A DNA stretch of 64,000 bases from contig NZ_WVVW01000002.1 in NCBI RefSeq assembly GCF_009857815.1, positions 1-64,000 on the forward strand, in the 5' to 3' direction. Of the stretch, positions 18,772 to 28,440 are shown piece by piece; within the stretch, counting starts at the first letter, position 1; each line of letters starts with the position of its first letter. The stretch is from Pseudomaricurvus sp. HS19. Lineage in GTDB: Bacteria > Pseudomonadota > Gammaproteobacteria > Pseudomonadales > Cellvibrionaceae. The position numbers were made by a program, and so were the translations under genes. The notes under the pieces were generated by a model. That model did no database searches. It worked only from the letters and a program-made list of their open reading frames with translations, and had not been told where the DNA came from.

Positions 18772-19713
18772 ATGAGCACAACAGACCCGGATCTGCTGTT
18801 TGCGAAGCCCCCTGCACATCCGCACTGGATTGACAGTGCCTGCTTCTATTTGACGGTGCCGGAACTGCACCTGCACGGCATCATCTTTTACTTCTTCCGG
18901 CCCAACCTGAACATGCTGACCGGCGGGCCGGTGATCTGGGACAGGTCCGGGCAGACCGTGCTCGACTGCCTGCACTACAACTTCAGCCACAACCAGCCAC
19001 TGCCGCAGCCGGCGCAGAAGTTTAACTTCGCAGCGGCGAACTCCCTCTGCGTCACCACCCTGGAGCCTCACACCCGCTATGGGCTGAGCTACAACTCCGG
19101 CGGCCTGGAGCTGGCACTGCAGTGGCAGGCCACCAGCCCGTTACACGCCGCCCCCCAGCGTGACGCCAACAGTTTTCACGCCGAACAGCCCGGCCGCATG
19201 AGCGGCTGGCTCAGCATCGACGGGCGACGTATTGATGTTGATTGCGCCAGCCTGCGGGACCTCTCCTACGGCGTGCGGGATTACGCCAGCATTCACCCCG
19301 GTGCCTACTGTTGGGGCTCAACCGGTTCAAGCCTGTTTCAAACCCTCAGCATGGGTACAAGGAGAGAGCAAAAAATTCTCACCGGTTTCCTGCAACAGGA
19401 TGGTGAGACCGCCAGCCTCACCAAAGGTGTGCGCCGCATCGAAGAGTACGGCCGCTATGGTGCCCGTCGCGTCACCATTGACGCTATTGATGCACTGGGA
19501 CGCGAACTGCACGTGCAGGGCCAGCTCGACGACGGTCTGCTGTTCAGTGGCAATACCACCCACACCGTGGTCTGGTCCCTCACCCGCTGGGACTGGGATG
19601 GGACTGCCTGCTGGGGCGATAACCAGGAGTTCTACCCGGTACCCGTTTTTCGCAGAATGGCACGGGGTGAAGTTGCGCCCGCCGATCTGGCAAGCGCAAC
19701 CCGGGGTTCGTGA
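18772..19713 (+). CDS. AttH/CrtC-like (DUF7064/7065-type) beta-barrel protein
   Basis: A 313-residue soluble protein without signal peptide or membrane segment. It is rich in Trp, Tyr and His strands (PHWIDSACFYLTVPELHLHG, FYFFRPNLN, RRIDVDCASLRDLSYGVRDY). The pattern resembles the double lipocalin-like fold of the AttH/hydroxyneurosporene-synthase relatives. The specific function is unknown; related proteins are tied to lipid or terpenoid metabolism. Start choice is open: ATG 18754 lies 13 nt after AGGGGAG, while ATG 18772 lacks a clear SD. It follows the adenosine kinase gene by about 90 bp and ends at a bidirectional terminator. Confidence 0.62.
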   Translation: MSTTDPDLLFAKPPAHPHWIDSACFYLTVPELHLHGIIFYFFRPNLNMLTGGPVIWDRSGQTVLDCLHYNFSHNQPLPQPAQKFNFAAANSLCVTTLEPHTRYGLSYNSGGLELALQWQATSPLHAAPQRDANSFHAEQPGRMSGWLSIDGRRIDVDCASLRDLSYGVRDYASIHPGAYCWGSTGSSLFQTLSMGTRREQKILTGFLQQDGETASLTKGVRRIEEYGRYGARRVTIDAIDALGRELHVQGQLDDGLLFSGNTTHTVVWSLTRWDWDGTACWGDNQEFYPVPVFRRMARGEVAPADLASATRGS

Positions 19714-19743
19714 TCGCGGCGGAATTCACCTGCGGAATAAACG

Positions 19744-19771
19744 AAAAAGCCGGGTCTTATCCCGGCTTTTT
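19744..19771. terminator. Bidirectional terminator
   Basis: Arms AAAAGCCGGG (19745-19754) and CCCGGCTTTT (19761-19770) around a 6-nt loop, with T-runs on both strands, lie between convergent genes. Confidence 0.9.
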
Positions 19772-19794
19772 ATCTCTGCCACAGGTTGCCGCCA

Positions 19795-20847
19795 TCAACC
19801 CTGGGCCAGCAACTCACGTAAATCGATAATGGCGGCGTTGGCGCGGGAGATGTAGGAGGCCATCACCAGCGAGTGGTTGGCCAGCATGCCAAAACCACCC
19901 CCATTGAGGATCATGGGACTGAACACGGTTTGCTGGGTGCCTTCCAATTCGCGAATAATCTGTTGCAGGCTCACGCGGGCATTCTTTTTCTCCAGCACAT
20001 CGGCAAAGTCCACCTCCACCGCCTTGAGGAAATGCAACAGCGCCCAGGCGCTGCCGCGGGCCTCGTAAAAGACGTTATCGATCTGGCTCCATTCGGTTTT
20101 GACTTCCATCTCCACCGGCGCGGGCGTAGAGCGCTGGGCCCGCTCCTCGCCGGCCAGGTCAATATTCAGGCGGCGCTGGCCCACACTGGCACTCAGGCGC
20201 TGCGACAGGCTGCCCAGGCGGGTCTCCACCGTTGACAGCCAGTAGCGCAGGTTATCGGCACGGGAAAAGAACTGGGCATTGTGCTGGTCTTCATCCACCA
20301 GTCGACCCAGGTAGTTGTGCAGTTCGCGGATACCATCGCGGTACTCCGCCTCGGAGGCCGGCAGTGCCCAGCTCTTGTTGTCGAAGTTAAAGCGGGATTC
20401 CGCCCGTGCCAGGGAGCGATCTTCGGTGGACTGGGATTGGGAACGACTGAACGCTTCCCGCAGCGCCTTGGCCATATCGCGACTCTGGATCAACACCCCG
20501 TATTCCCAGCTGGGGATATCATCCAGCCACACCCCCGGGGGCATAATATCGTTGGAGAGAAAGCCACCCGGCTTTTCCAGCAGCGTGTCCATCACTTTGA
20601 TCAGGGTGCCGGTAGTTGCCGCCCCCACCACCAGAGGCCGGCCATTGCTGTCCAGTGCCGCGGTGTCGCGCACGGAAAAGGTTTCCGGCTCACTGCTCCA
20701 ATAGAAACCCAGCGCCAGGGCAATCAACAGATAGACCAGCAACACAATGCCCAGCAGGCGCATCAACACACCGCTGCCGGCAAAGTCCTCCCGCCAGTCC
20801 TCCAACTGATCCCTGTATTTTTGTTTCCAGCCAGAGTGCTTTTCCAT
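19795..20847 (-). CDS. DUF2333 family membrane protein
   Basis: A 350-residue protein with one N-terminal transmembrane helix (about residues 29-50) and a large periplasmic, mostly helical domain. Family-like segments include GFYWSSEPETFSVRDTAA, KPGGFLSNDIMPPGVWLDD and WEYGVLIQSRDMAKALR. Function is unknown. It lies 70 bp downstream of the LapD-like gene on the same strand, so a shared transcript is plausible. Confidence 0.86.
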   Translation of the reverse strand: MEKHSGWKQKYRDQLEDWREDFAGSGVLMRLLGIVLLVYLLIALALGFYWSSEPETFSVRDTAALDSNGRPLVVGAATTGTLIKVMDTLLEKPGGFLSNDIMPPGVWLDDIPSWEYGVLIQSRDMAKALREAFSRSQSQSTEDRSLARAESRFNFDNKSWALPASEAEYRDGIRELHNYLGRLVDEDQHNAQFFSRADNLRYWLSTVETRLGSLSQRLSASVGQRRLNIDLAGEERAQRSTPAPVEMEVKTEWSQIDNVFYEARGSAWALLHFLKAVEVDFADVLEKKNARVSLQQIIRELEGTQQTVFSPMILNGGGFGMLANHSLVMASYISRANAAIIDLRELLAQG

Positions 20848-20917
20848 GGTTCGTGCCTTAGTAATTCCGGAGTAAGGTGAGCAGAGACATCGTCAGCGTA
20901 TCACGAAGTGCGGCCAC

Positions 20918-22873
20918 TTATCCCGCCACAGGATTGCCGGCGTAGCGGCCCGGCGCCTGCGGCTCTGTCAGGTAATAGCCCTGCCCGCCATCGATACCAA
21001 GATCCAGCAAAGTCTGCCACTCGGCCTCACTTTCGATACCTTCTGCCAGCAAACGAATGCCACAGCTGTGGGCAATCTGACGCAGGGATTTGACGAAAAA
21101 CTGATGATCCGGGTTGTGGTCAATACCCTGCACAAAAGAGCGGTGAACCTTAAGCGCCTGCAGCGGCAGGCTCTGCAGGCAGGCAAAGGCGCGGGCGCCA
21201 ACGCCAAAGTGATCCAGTGATAACGACGCGCCGGCCTCCGACAGGCGGCGACCGAACTCCCGCAGCGGCTCGTCGCCCCGGTTGAGGGCGTGTTCCGGCA
21301 GCTCGATCACCAGTCGCCGGGCAAACAGTGGATGCTGCAGCAGCCACTGCTGCAGCCACTGGCAGAAGGACTCGTCAGCCACGGCACCGGACGCCAGGTT
21401 GACGCACACACGCGGCCCATCGGCCTGCGTGTAATAGTCCGTCAGCAGCTCAATCATCTGCTGGTCAATGGCAGCGGCCAGCCCAAAGCGTTCCGCACGG
21501 GGCAGGAACTGTCCGGCACTGAGCAGGGCATCGCCGTCGCGCACCCGACAGAGCACCTCCAACTGCTCGACCGTCTCCCCGTCGCGCTGGTACACCGGCT
21601 GCACATGAAACTGGAACAATCTCTGCTCCAGCGCCAGCTGCAGGAATTCATGCCACTCGGCCGCGCTGCGACCACCATGGTGCTCGTGTTCGTACCAGTG
21701 CACCCCGCCGTCACCCTGCGCCTGACCGAGCGCACTGTCCGCCTGATCCAGCAAACCGCTGGAGACGGTTACCGAGCGCTCGAATACCGCGCCAATGGTT
21801 ACCTGCAGATCGTTGCCATTCTGAAACCAGCTGAGACCCTGGATCTGCCGCCAGAGCTCCGCCGTCGCCTGCTCCGCTTCCGGCTGCGACAGCCAGGGTA
21901 CAAATACACACAGGTCGGTGCCGGAGCGCCGCGCCAGGATCGCCCCCTGCTGGCGGCCAAACTGCACGCCGAGCATATTCGCCAACTGGAAAAGGCATAG
22001 ATCGCCGGCCTGACGCCCTTCGCGTGTGTTAAGTCCAATCAACCCTTCCACGTGCAAGAGCAATAACAAACCGCTGCTGCCACTGCTGTCGGAATTGACG
22101 AAGGCGGTGAAGCGGTTGTCGAAATCCCGGCGGGTGGAGAGCCCGGTAACACTGTCGACACAGGCCTGCTGGTGCAACGACTCGGTCAACTCCAGCTGTT
22201 CCTGAAACATCACCTGCAAGCGGCGCACCATGTGATTCATGGCCTGCACCACGCTGCGCAGCTCCCGGGTGCGGGGCAGCCGCTCCTGCAGTGGAAACTC
22301 CCGCCGGGTAATGGCGTCGGCCTGTACTTCAAGCCGCTGCAGCGGACGCAGCAACACTCTCAACCCCAACGCCAGCAGGCCGTAACTGGCCAGAGCCGTC
22401 AGCAGGAAAAGCCACACCTGACCCACAAACACCCGCCACAGGTCGCGGTAAACCAGTCCGGAATGGGACACTACCGTCAACTCGCCAAGCCGCATCCAGC
22501 CGGTCACCACTTCCGCCTTGCCCTGGGCCACCGGCACGGCAAGGAGCTCCACAAACCAGCCGGGAACACCATTGACCTCTGCCGACGCCTTGCGCTCCAG
22601 CATCAGCTGGCCGTTATAGCTGCGATACGCCACACGTTGGTAGAAACCGTGGTCAAACACCGCATCGATAACCGACTGCACCTGGGCACGGTCGAGGCCC
22701 TGCGCGGCGTGGGAGATGGTGAGCCCCAGGGAGGTGGCAGTATCCTGCGCATGCACCTGCATCTGCTCGGCGAGAAAACTGCGCGCATTGAAGACGGTAA
22801 CCGTCACATTACCGGCCATTAACACGACGATCAGCAGGGTGATGGCAACGCTCAATTGCCGGTAAAGTGTCAT
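20918..22873 (-). CDS. LapD-like inner-membrane c-di-GMP receptor (degenerate GGDEF and EAL)
   Basis: A 651-residue protein. TM1 (about 5-28) and TM2 (about 150-172) flank a periplasmic LapD/MoxY-N domain (FLAEQMQVHAQDTATSLG, WMRLGELTVVSHSGLVYRDLW). A HAMP linker, GGDEF domain and EAL domain follow. The GGDEF site reads RRSGTDLCVF and the EAL signature reads EVLCR, so neither cyclase nor phosphodiesterase activity is expected. It should instead bind c-di-GMP, as LapD does when it holds the LapG protease to control a surface adhesin. No LapG or adhesin gene is in the window. Confidence 0.85.
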   Translation of the reverse strand: MTLYRQLSVAITLLIVVLMAGNVTVTVFNARSFLAEQMQVHAQDTATSLGLTISHAAQGLDRAQVQSVIDAVFDHGFYQRVAYRSYNGQLMLERKASAEVNGVPGWFVELLAVPVAQGKAEVVTGWMRLGELTVVSHSGLVYRDLWRVFVGQVWLFLLTALASYGLLALGLRVLLRPLQRLEVQADAITRREFPLQERLPRTRELRSVVQAMNHMVRRLQVMFQEQLELTESLHQQACVDSVTGLSTRRDFDNRFTAFVNSDSSGSSGLLLLLHVEGLIGLNTREGRQAGDLCLFQLANMLGVQFGRQQGAILARRSGTDLCVFVPWLSQPEAEQATAELWRQIQGLSWFQNGNDLQVTIGAVFERSVTVSSGLLDQADSALGQAQGDGGVHWYEHEHHGGRSAAEWHEFLQLALEQRLFQFHVQPVYQRDGETVEQLEVLCRVRDGDALLSAGQFLPRAERFGLAAAIDQQMIELLTDYYTQADGPRVCVNLASGAVADESFCQWLQQWLLQHPLFARRLVIELPEHALNRGDEPLREFGRRLSEAGASLSLDHFGVGARAFACLQSLPLQALKVHRSFVQGIDHNPDHQFFVKSLRQIAHSCGIRLLAEGIESEAEWQTLLDLGIDGGQGYYLTEPQAPGRYAGNPVAG

Positions 22874-22960
22874 AACGACCCTATCCTTAATGGTTGTGTG
22901 AGGGAGCCACTGGCGACCCTCTTGCCCACAATCCCGGCAGTCGCCCCCGGGAATACCGCC

Positions 22961-23689
22961 TTAATCGATGGGCGGCAGTACGACAATATGTGGCTGCGGA
23001 CCTACCTTGATATCGCCGCGAATACGGTAACCCTCGGCATAGTTGCGCAGCTGCTGATACACCCAACGTCCTTCGGCATCGTTGCGGGCCACAATCAGCA
23101 GGGATTCGTGACTCTCCCGCACCCTCGCCACCAACTCTGCCAGCACCGGCAATTGTTCTGCATCGCGCTGGTTGAGCGCCGTCAGCGCCAGCGGGAACTC
23201 CAGCTCTTTAGTGGCCCTGGCCTGCTGCGCGGCAGCCCGCGCGATAGCCACCTGCAACTCCGGCAGCAGTGGGCTGTCCGGATCCACCAGCTCGGCGCTG
23301 CGGGCGTACTCCCTGGCGATAGTCAGTTTTGAATGCGCCAGCGCGTCGCGGGCGAGCTGCGCATAGCGAGCGGAAATCTGCTTCAGGCCGCTTTGCGCCT
23401 GCTGATTGTCCGGCTGCAGCAACAATACTGCCTGAAAGCGGTCAAAGGCGTTGTTGGCCTCGGGCTGCAGTAACTTGTCCGCTTCCAGAGCCGCCTCTCC
23501 CTGCGCCAGCAAACTGCGTACAACCATCTCGCGACGCTCAGCGGCCGTGGGACCGGGTGGCGGTGCGGGCACTGCTGGTTTGGCAACCACCGGTTGGGGT
23601 GGTGGAGACTGATGTTGCGCACAAGCACCTAACAAGAGGGCGCTCAACAGCAGGACAGCAAGGAGCGACGGGAAGCGGAAGCAGTTCAT
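22961..23689 (-). CDS. TPR-like lipoprotein of unknown function
   Basis: With ATG at 23689 the product is 242 residues: signal peptide, lipobox LLLGAC (Cys near residue 22), a Pro-rich spacer, then a helical repeat region (AQGEAALEADKLLQPEANNA, FDRFQAVLLLQPDNQQAQSG). A C-terminal segment, RWVYQQLRNYAEGYRIRGDI, ends in PHIVVLPPID. Longer in-frame starts exist at 23707 and TTG 23752, without better ribosome sites. It lies 87 bp upstream of the LapD-like gene on the same strand. I do not recognise a named family; assembly or adhesin-associated roles would be speculation. Confidence 0.7.
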   Translation of the reverse strand: MNCFRFPSLLAVLLLSALLLGACAQHQSPPPQPVVAKPAVPAPPPGPTAAERREMVVRSLLAQGEAALEADKLLQPEANNAFDRFQAVLLLQPDNQQAQSGLKQISARYAQLARDALAHSKLTIAREYARSAELVDPDSPLLPELQVAIARAAAQQARATKELEFPLALTALNQRDAEQLPVLAELVARVRESHESLLIVARNDAEGRWVYQQLRNYAEGYRIRGDIKVGPQPHIVVLPPID

Positions 23690-23808
23690 GCAGATTACAG
23701 GAGCCATTGTTACAATGCCGGCAACTCTGCCCCATATTATGCGACAACGCAATGTCAGACGCCGCTCTTAAAACCGCCGCAGGCACCCCAAAAACGGATA
23801 ATTCCCGC

Positions 23809-25590
23809 ATGCATGTCAGCCGTACCCTGCTCTTCTGCCTGACCCTGGCCACCCTGCTTTTGACACCTTTCGCGCAAGCCAGCGATGCCTTTCCCGGCAG
23901 CAGCTCCTTCTCCTCGGCCAGCAACAGTTCAGCATTGCTGACACCGCAACAGCAGACCTTCCTGCCGGTGCACCAGGCGTATCAGCTGCGGGCCACCTAC
24001 CTGCCCGGCGAACAGACCTTACTGCAACTGAGCTGGACCATTGCCCCGGATTACTTTCTCTACCAGCACGCCTTCAAGGTGGAGCTGAACGGGACGGCGC
24101 TGCCGCTGGAGCTGCCTGCAGGCAAAGCCAAGTATGATGAGTTACTGCAGCGCGATGTGGTGCTCTACCGCGACCTTTTCACGCTGTCGGTGAACTTGCC
24201 GGCAGACACCGCCCTGCCAACGGTGCTGCAGGTACACTCCCAGGGCTGCGCTGACGCCGGCCTCTGCTATCCACCCCAGGTGGAGCTGGTCTCCATCGAC
24301 AGCGCCGGTATCACCAGCATCAGCCTTCCCGCTGGGCCCGCACCAAGCGCACGTCCGGAGCGCAACAGCTCCCTGCCCGGCAATCCACTCTCACTGCTCG
24401 GCGCCCTGTTGGCGGCTGTTTTGGGGGGCGCTCTGCTCAACCTTATGCCCTGTGTTTTCCCGGTGCTATCGCTTAAGGCGCTGAGCATTGCCGGCAGCCA
24501 CCAGTCAGCCCACAGCCTCCACAAGCATGGCTGGAGCTACACCGCTGGTGCTGTCACTACCTTTACCGCCATTGCCGCACTGATGCTGGCGCTGCGCGCC
24601 TCCGGCGAAGCCATCGGCTGGGGCTTTCAATTGCAGAATCCGGTCTTTGTCGCCCTGCTGGTCTACCTGTTCCTGCTGATGTCACTGAACCTGCTGGGCT
24701 TCTGGCAGGTGGGCCATCGCTTCAGCGGCGCCGGCCAATCCCTCACCGAAGGACACAGCCTGCGCGCCTCCTTTTTCACCGGAGCCCTCGCCACCCTGGT
24801 GGCCAGTCCCTGTACCGCTCCCTTTATGGCGGGCGCATTGGGCTACGCCATCACCCAAACCCCCTGGGTCGCACTGGGAGTCTTTGCGGCCCTGGGCTTC
24901 GGCATGGCCCTGCCCTACCTGCTGCTCACCTATTCGCCGGCCCTGACCCGACGCCTGCCAAAACCCGGCGCCTGGATGGAAACCCTGCGCCAGCTACTGG
25001 CCTTCCCGCTGCTGCTGACAGCCCTATGGCTGCTGTGGGTGGCCGGCCGCCAGACCGGCAGTGACGGCCTCGTGGCCATCCTCTGTGGCGCCCTGGCACT
25101 GGGCTTTGCCATCTGGTTGTGGCAACACCAGCCCCGCCGCCGCTGGCAACAGTTCATCGCCATCGCCGCCCTGCTGGCCGCCCTGTGGCCACTGGCCAGC
25201 CTTGAAACCACCCCCGTCCAGGCGAGTGAGTCACACGACTGGCAGCCCTACAGCGACCAGCGCCTGCAGGAGCTGCTGCAACAGCGCCAACCGGTGTTTG
25301 TGAATCTCACCGCCGACTGGTGCATCACCTGCCTGGCCAATGAGAAGAGCGCCCTGGACACAGAGACCACCGTCGCCGCCTTTCGTGACGCCGGCATCGT
25401 GCGCCTGAAGGGCGACTGGACCAACTACAATCCCGAAATCACCGGCCTGCTGGCACAATTTGACCGCAGCGGTGTGCCTCTGTACCTCCTCTACAACGGC
25501 GCTCCCGGTAGCCCGCCATTGATTCTGCCGCAGATCCTGCGGGAAAAGACGGTGTTGGAAGCCATCAACCAGGTCGCCCCGTACAATTAG
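23809..25590 (+). CDS. DsbD-type thiol:disulfide interchange protein
   Basis: About 593 residues from ATG 23809, chosen because it starts a clean signal peptide (MHVSRTLLFCLTLATLLL...AQA); ATG 23752 would add a polar 19-residue leader. A periplasmic alpha domain (PDYFLYQHAFKVELNG, SQGCADAGLCYPP) holds a Cys pair. An eight-helix DsbD core has NLMPCVFPVLSLK and ASPCTAPFMAG, each with a redox Cys. A C-terminal thioredoxin domain has ADWCITC. All three Cys pairs are present. It passes electrons from cytoplasmic thioredoxin to periplasmic partners such as disulfide isomerases or cytochrome c maturation. The 5' part overlaps the divergent lipoprotein promoter region. Confidence 0.9.
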   Translation: MHVSRTLLFCLTLATLLLTPFAQASDAFPGSSSFSSASNSSALLTPQQQTFLPVHQAYQLRATYLPGEQTLLQLSWTIAPDYFLYQHAFKVELNGTALPLELPAGKAKYDELLQRDVVLYRDLFTLSVNLPADTALPTVLQVHSQGCADAGLCYPPQVELVSIDSAGITSISLPAGPAPSARPERNSSLPGNPLSLLGALLAAVLGGALLNLMPCVFPVLSLKALSIAGSHQSAHSLHKHGWSYTAGAVTTFTAIAALMLALRASGEAIGWGFQLQNPVFVALLVYLFLLMSLNLLGFWQVGHRFSGAGQSLTEGHSLRASFFTGALATLVASPCTAPFMAGALGYAITQTPWVALGVFAALGFGMALPYLLLTYSPALTRRLPKPGAWMETLRQLLAFPLLLTALWLLWVAGRQTGSDGLVAILCGALALGFAIWLWQHQPRRRWQQFIAIAALLAALWPLASLETTPVQASESHDWQPYSDQRLQELLQQRQPVFVNLTADWCITCLANEKSALDTETTVAAFRDAGIVRLKGDWTNYNPEITGLLAQFDRSGVPLYLLYNGAPGSPPLILPQILREKTVLEAINQVAPYN

Positions 25591-25916
25591 GGCCACGATT
25601 GCCGATGATCGCCTCATTTTAGGATTAAAGTCCGACAACTTCGCCAATCCGACGGACAATCGGACGCCATTGGCGTCCAATTTCGTCAAAACAGTCACGG
25701 GTGGCTGCTCAATTACTCAACAAAGGTGTCCGATAATCGGCTATCTTGTCGTTAAAATTCATCAACTTCACAAGTTTCTGCGGTACGCTGGACGCACCCG
25801 GGATTTTGCGTCACACTCAGTTGCATTCGAGCAAAAAACAGCATTTTCCGCTCCGGAACCCATCCGGACGCGACAAAACAATAACTTTCACTACACGTTT
25901 GAGGCTGATAGGGATT
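25591..25916. other. AT-richer intergenic region with hairpin
   Basis: This 326-bp gap before aroQ has no convincing gene. It holds a short hairpin GGACGCCA/TGGCGTCC at 25662-25678 that may end the DsbD transcript (no long T-run), and several nearby TCCGA/TCGGA words (25631-25735). The promoter of aroQ-accB-accC must lie here, but no hexamer pair stands out. Confidence 0.5.
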
Positions 25917-26360
25917 ATGGCGAGCATACTGGTTTTGCACGGCCCCAACCTGAACCTGCTGGGCACCCGTGAACCGGAAATCTACGGCTCCACCACACTG
26001 GCAGACATTGACCTGGCGCTGACCCAGCGCTGCCGCGAGGCTGGCCATCACCTGCAAACCCTGCAGAGTAACGCCGAATACGAACTGATCGACCGCATTC
26101 ACGACGCCCGCCACGAAGGCATCAACTTCATCATCATCAACCCCGCAGCCTTCACCCACACCAGCGTTGCCATCCGCGATGCCCTGGCCGGTGTCGAGAT
26201 CCCCTTTATCGAAGTGCACCTCTCCAACGTGCATGCCCGTGAAGCCTTCCGGCAGCACTCCTACTTTTCCGATATCGCCAAAGGCGTGATCTGCGGCTTC
26301 GGTGCCCAAAGTTACGATCTGGCACTGACCGCGGCCTTTCATCATCTGTCGTCCAACTGA
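25917..26360 (+). CDS. aroQ: Type II 3-dehydroquinate dehydratase
   Basis: Dehydrates 3-dehydroquinate to 3-dehydroshikimate in the shikimate pathway. The 147-residue protein starts [20 protein letters not shown], the family N-terminus with the catalytic loop Arg/Tyr region (REPEIYG). It has [30 protein letters not shown] and the C-terminal [18 protein letters not shown] 25917 is chosen because homologues begin there; an upstream in-frame extension to 25746 has no coding character. It precedes accB by 41 bp, the well-known aroQ-accB-accC arrangement. Confidence 0.96.
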   Translation: MASILVLHGPNLNLLGTREPEIYGSTTLADIDLALTQRCREAGHHLQTLQSNAEYELIDRIHDARHEGINFIIINPAAFTHTSVAIRDALAGVEIPFIEVHLSNVHAREAFRQHSYFSDIAKGVICGFGAQSYDLALTAAFHHLSSN

Positions 26361-26401
26361 CTTCCTTTCCTAAACCATCAACACAAAACGGTGGAACACT
26401 T

Positions 26402-26860
26402 ATGGATATACGCAAAATCAAAAAGCTGATCGAGCTGCTGGAAGAGTCCGATATCAGTGAACTGGAGATCAAAGAGGGTGAGGAATCTGTACGCATCAGC
26501 CGTGGCGGGCACCAGGTAAGCGCCGCGCCCTATTACCCCCCAATGGCAGCACCGGCACCCCAGGCAGCAGCGCCTGCAGCCGCTGCCCCCGCCGGAGAGG
26601 AGAAGAAAGAAGCTCCCAAGACCTCCGGCCACGTCATCAAATCCCCGATGGTGGGCACTTACTACGCGGCTCCCAGCCCCGGCTCTCCTGCCTTTGTGGC
26701 CGTGGGGCAACACGTCAAGGCTGGCGACGTGATCTGCATTGTTGAAGCCATGAAGATGATGAACCAGATCGAAGCCGACAAAGCCGGCGTGGTAGAAGCG
26801 ATTCTGGTGGAAGACGGCGATCCGGTTGAGTTTGACCAGCCCCTGATCACCATCGTTTAA
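26402..26860 (+). CDS. accB: Biotin carboxyl carrier protein of acetyl-CoA carboxylase
   Basis: Carries the biotin that shuttles CO2 between biotin carboxylase and carboxyltransferase in fatty-acid synthesis. The 152-residue protein has an N-terminal helix ([20 protein letters not shown]) and a Pro/Ala-rich linker at about 45-70. A C-terminal biotinyl domain carries the biotinylated lysine in EAMKMMNQ (about residue 118). The Pro/Ala-rich thumb region is typical. Its stop is 27 bp before accC. Confidence 0.97.
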   Translation: MDIRKIKKLIELLEESDISELEIKEGEESVRISRGGHQVSAAPYYPPMAAPAPQAAAPAAAAPAGEEKKEAPKTSGHVIKSPMVGTYYAAPSPGSPAFVAVGQHVKAGDVICIVEAMKMMNQIEADKAGVVEAILVEDGDPVEFDQPLITIV

Positions 26861-26887
26861 GGATCCGCAGAGCCAGAGGAGCCGGGC

Positions 26888-28228
26888 ATGTTTAAGAAAA
26901 TTCTTATCGCCAACCGCGGCGAGATCGCCCTGCGGGTACTGCGCGCCTGCAAGGAGATGGGCATCAAAACCGTGGCCGTTCACTCACAGATCGACCGCGA
27001 CCTGAAACACGTACGCCTCGCCGATGAGTCCGTCTGCATCGGTCCCAACCCGTCACCGGAAAGCTACCTGAATATCCCCCGCATCATCGCCGCCATGGAG
27101 ATTACCGACGCCCAGGCGGTACACCCGGGCTACGGCTTTCTCGCGGAAAACGCCGACTTTGCCGAACAGGTACAGAAGAGTGGCTTTACCTTTATCGGTC
27201 CCGATCCCGATGTGATCCGCCTGATGGGTGACAAGGTCTCGGCCATCGCCGCCATGAAAAAGGCCGGCGTACCCACGGTGCCCGGATCCAACGGCCCACT
27301 GCCGGACGACCCGGAGATCTGCATGCGCCACGGTCGCAATATCGGCTACCCGGTGATCATCAAGGCCGCCGCCGGTGGTGGTGGTCGCGGCATGCGGGTG
27401 GTGAACACCGAATCGGCACTGATGAACTCCATCCGCATCACCAAGTCGGAGGCCAAGGCCGGCTTTGGCGACGACACGGTGTACATGGAGAAATTCCTGC
27501 AGAACCCGCGGCACGTGGAAATCCAGGTGCTGTCCGATGGTCAGGGCCACGCCGTGCACTTTGGCGATCGCGACTGTTCCCTGCAGCGCCGTCACCAGAA
27601 AGTTCTGGAAGAGGCCCCTGCCCCCGGTATAGATCCAGTGGCGCGGCAAGAGGTGCTCGACGCCTGTGTCAAAGCCTGTATCGATATCGGCTATCGCGGT
27701 GCCGGTACCTTCGAGTTTCTCTATGAAGACGGGCGCTTCTATTTCATTGAGATGAACACCCGCATCCAGGTGGAACACCCGGTGACTGAAATGATCTCCG
27801 GCCGCGACCTGATCAAGGAGCAGATCCGTGTCTGTGCCGGTGAACGCCTCTCCATCAAGCAGGAAGATATCGTCTTTCGCGGTCACGCCTTCGAGTGTCG
27901 TATCAACGCTGAAGACCCGAAAACCTTTATGCCCTGCCCCGGCACCGTCCACCACTTCCACCAGCCCGGCGGACTCGGTGTACGGGTGGATTCGCACCTG
28001 TACGATGGCTATACCGTGCCCGCCAACTACGACTCCATGATCGCCAAGGTCATCACCCACGCCGACTCACGCGAGGAAGCACTGGCACGCATGCGCCACG
28101 CCCTCGACGAGCTGGTGATTGACGGCATCCGCACCAACATTCCCCTGCAACAGGATCTGGTACGGGATGCCGGCTTTGCCAAAGGCGGCGTCAACATCCA
28201 CTATCTTGAGAAGAAGCTGGGTCTTTAA
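26888..28228 (+). CDS. accC: Biotin carboxylase of acetyl-CoA carboxylase
   Basis: ATP-dependent carboxylation of AccB-bound biotin. The 446-residue protein begins [20 protein letters not shown], followed by the ATP-grasp domain with the glycine-rich loop [14 protein letters not shown] (about 159-172). It also has [34 protein letters not shown] and [17 protein letters not shown], all intact. SD AGAGGAG precedes the start. A 10-bp stem lies just after the stop. accA and accD are not in the window, as is usual. Confidence 0.98.
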   Translation: MFKKILIANRGEIALRVLRACKEMGIKTVAVHSQIDRDLKHVRLADESVCIGPNPSPESYLNIPRIIAAMEITDAQAVHPGYGFLAENADFAEQVQKSGFTFIGPDPDVIRLMGDKVSAIAAMKKAGVPTVPGSNGPLPDDPEICMRHGRNIGYPVIIKAAAGGGGRGMRVVNTESALMNSIRITKSEAKAGFGDDTVYMEKFLQNPRHVEIQVLSDGQGHAVHFGDRDCSLQRRHQKVLEEAPAPGIDPVARQEVLDACVKACIDIGYRGAGTFEFLYEDGRFYFIEMNTRIQVEHPVTEMISGRDLIKEQIRVCAGERLSIKQEDIVFRGHAFECRINAEDPKTFMPCPGTVHHFHQPGGLGVRVDSHLYDGYTVPANYDSMIAKVITHADSREEALARMRHALDELVIDGIRTNIPLQQDLVRDAGFAKGGVNIHYLEKKLGL

Positions 28229-28242
28229 TTCACAACCGCCTG

Positions 28243-28266
28243 CAGGTGCACCTTGCGGTGCACCTG
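28243..28266 (+). terminator. Hairpin after accC
   Basis: Perfect 10-bp stem CAGGTGCACC/GGTGCACCTG with loop TTGC; there is no T-run, so termination strength is uncertain. Confidence 0.5.
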
Positions 28267-28440
28267 TCACCCTCCCCCCACTGACCCATATCAACCACGA
28301 CAGCCGCAACGGTGGCAATTCAACCGGAGCGATGCTAATTTTTCCCTGTTGGCCTGCAAGCGCTGACAACCGAATTCTTATTTGCACGGTGGCGCACCAG
28401 AGCTGCGGCCGCCGGCAACCACATCAGGGAGTTACACAAC

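Noticed and set aside
25746-25916. 57-codon extension of aroQ
   Set aside because: The family starts at [13 protein letters not shown]; the extension lacks coding character and contains the AT-rich leader.
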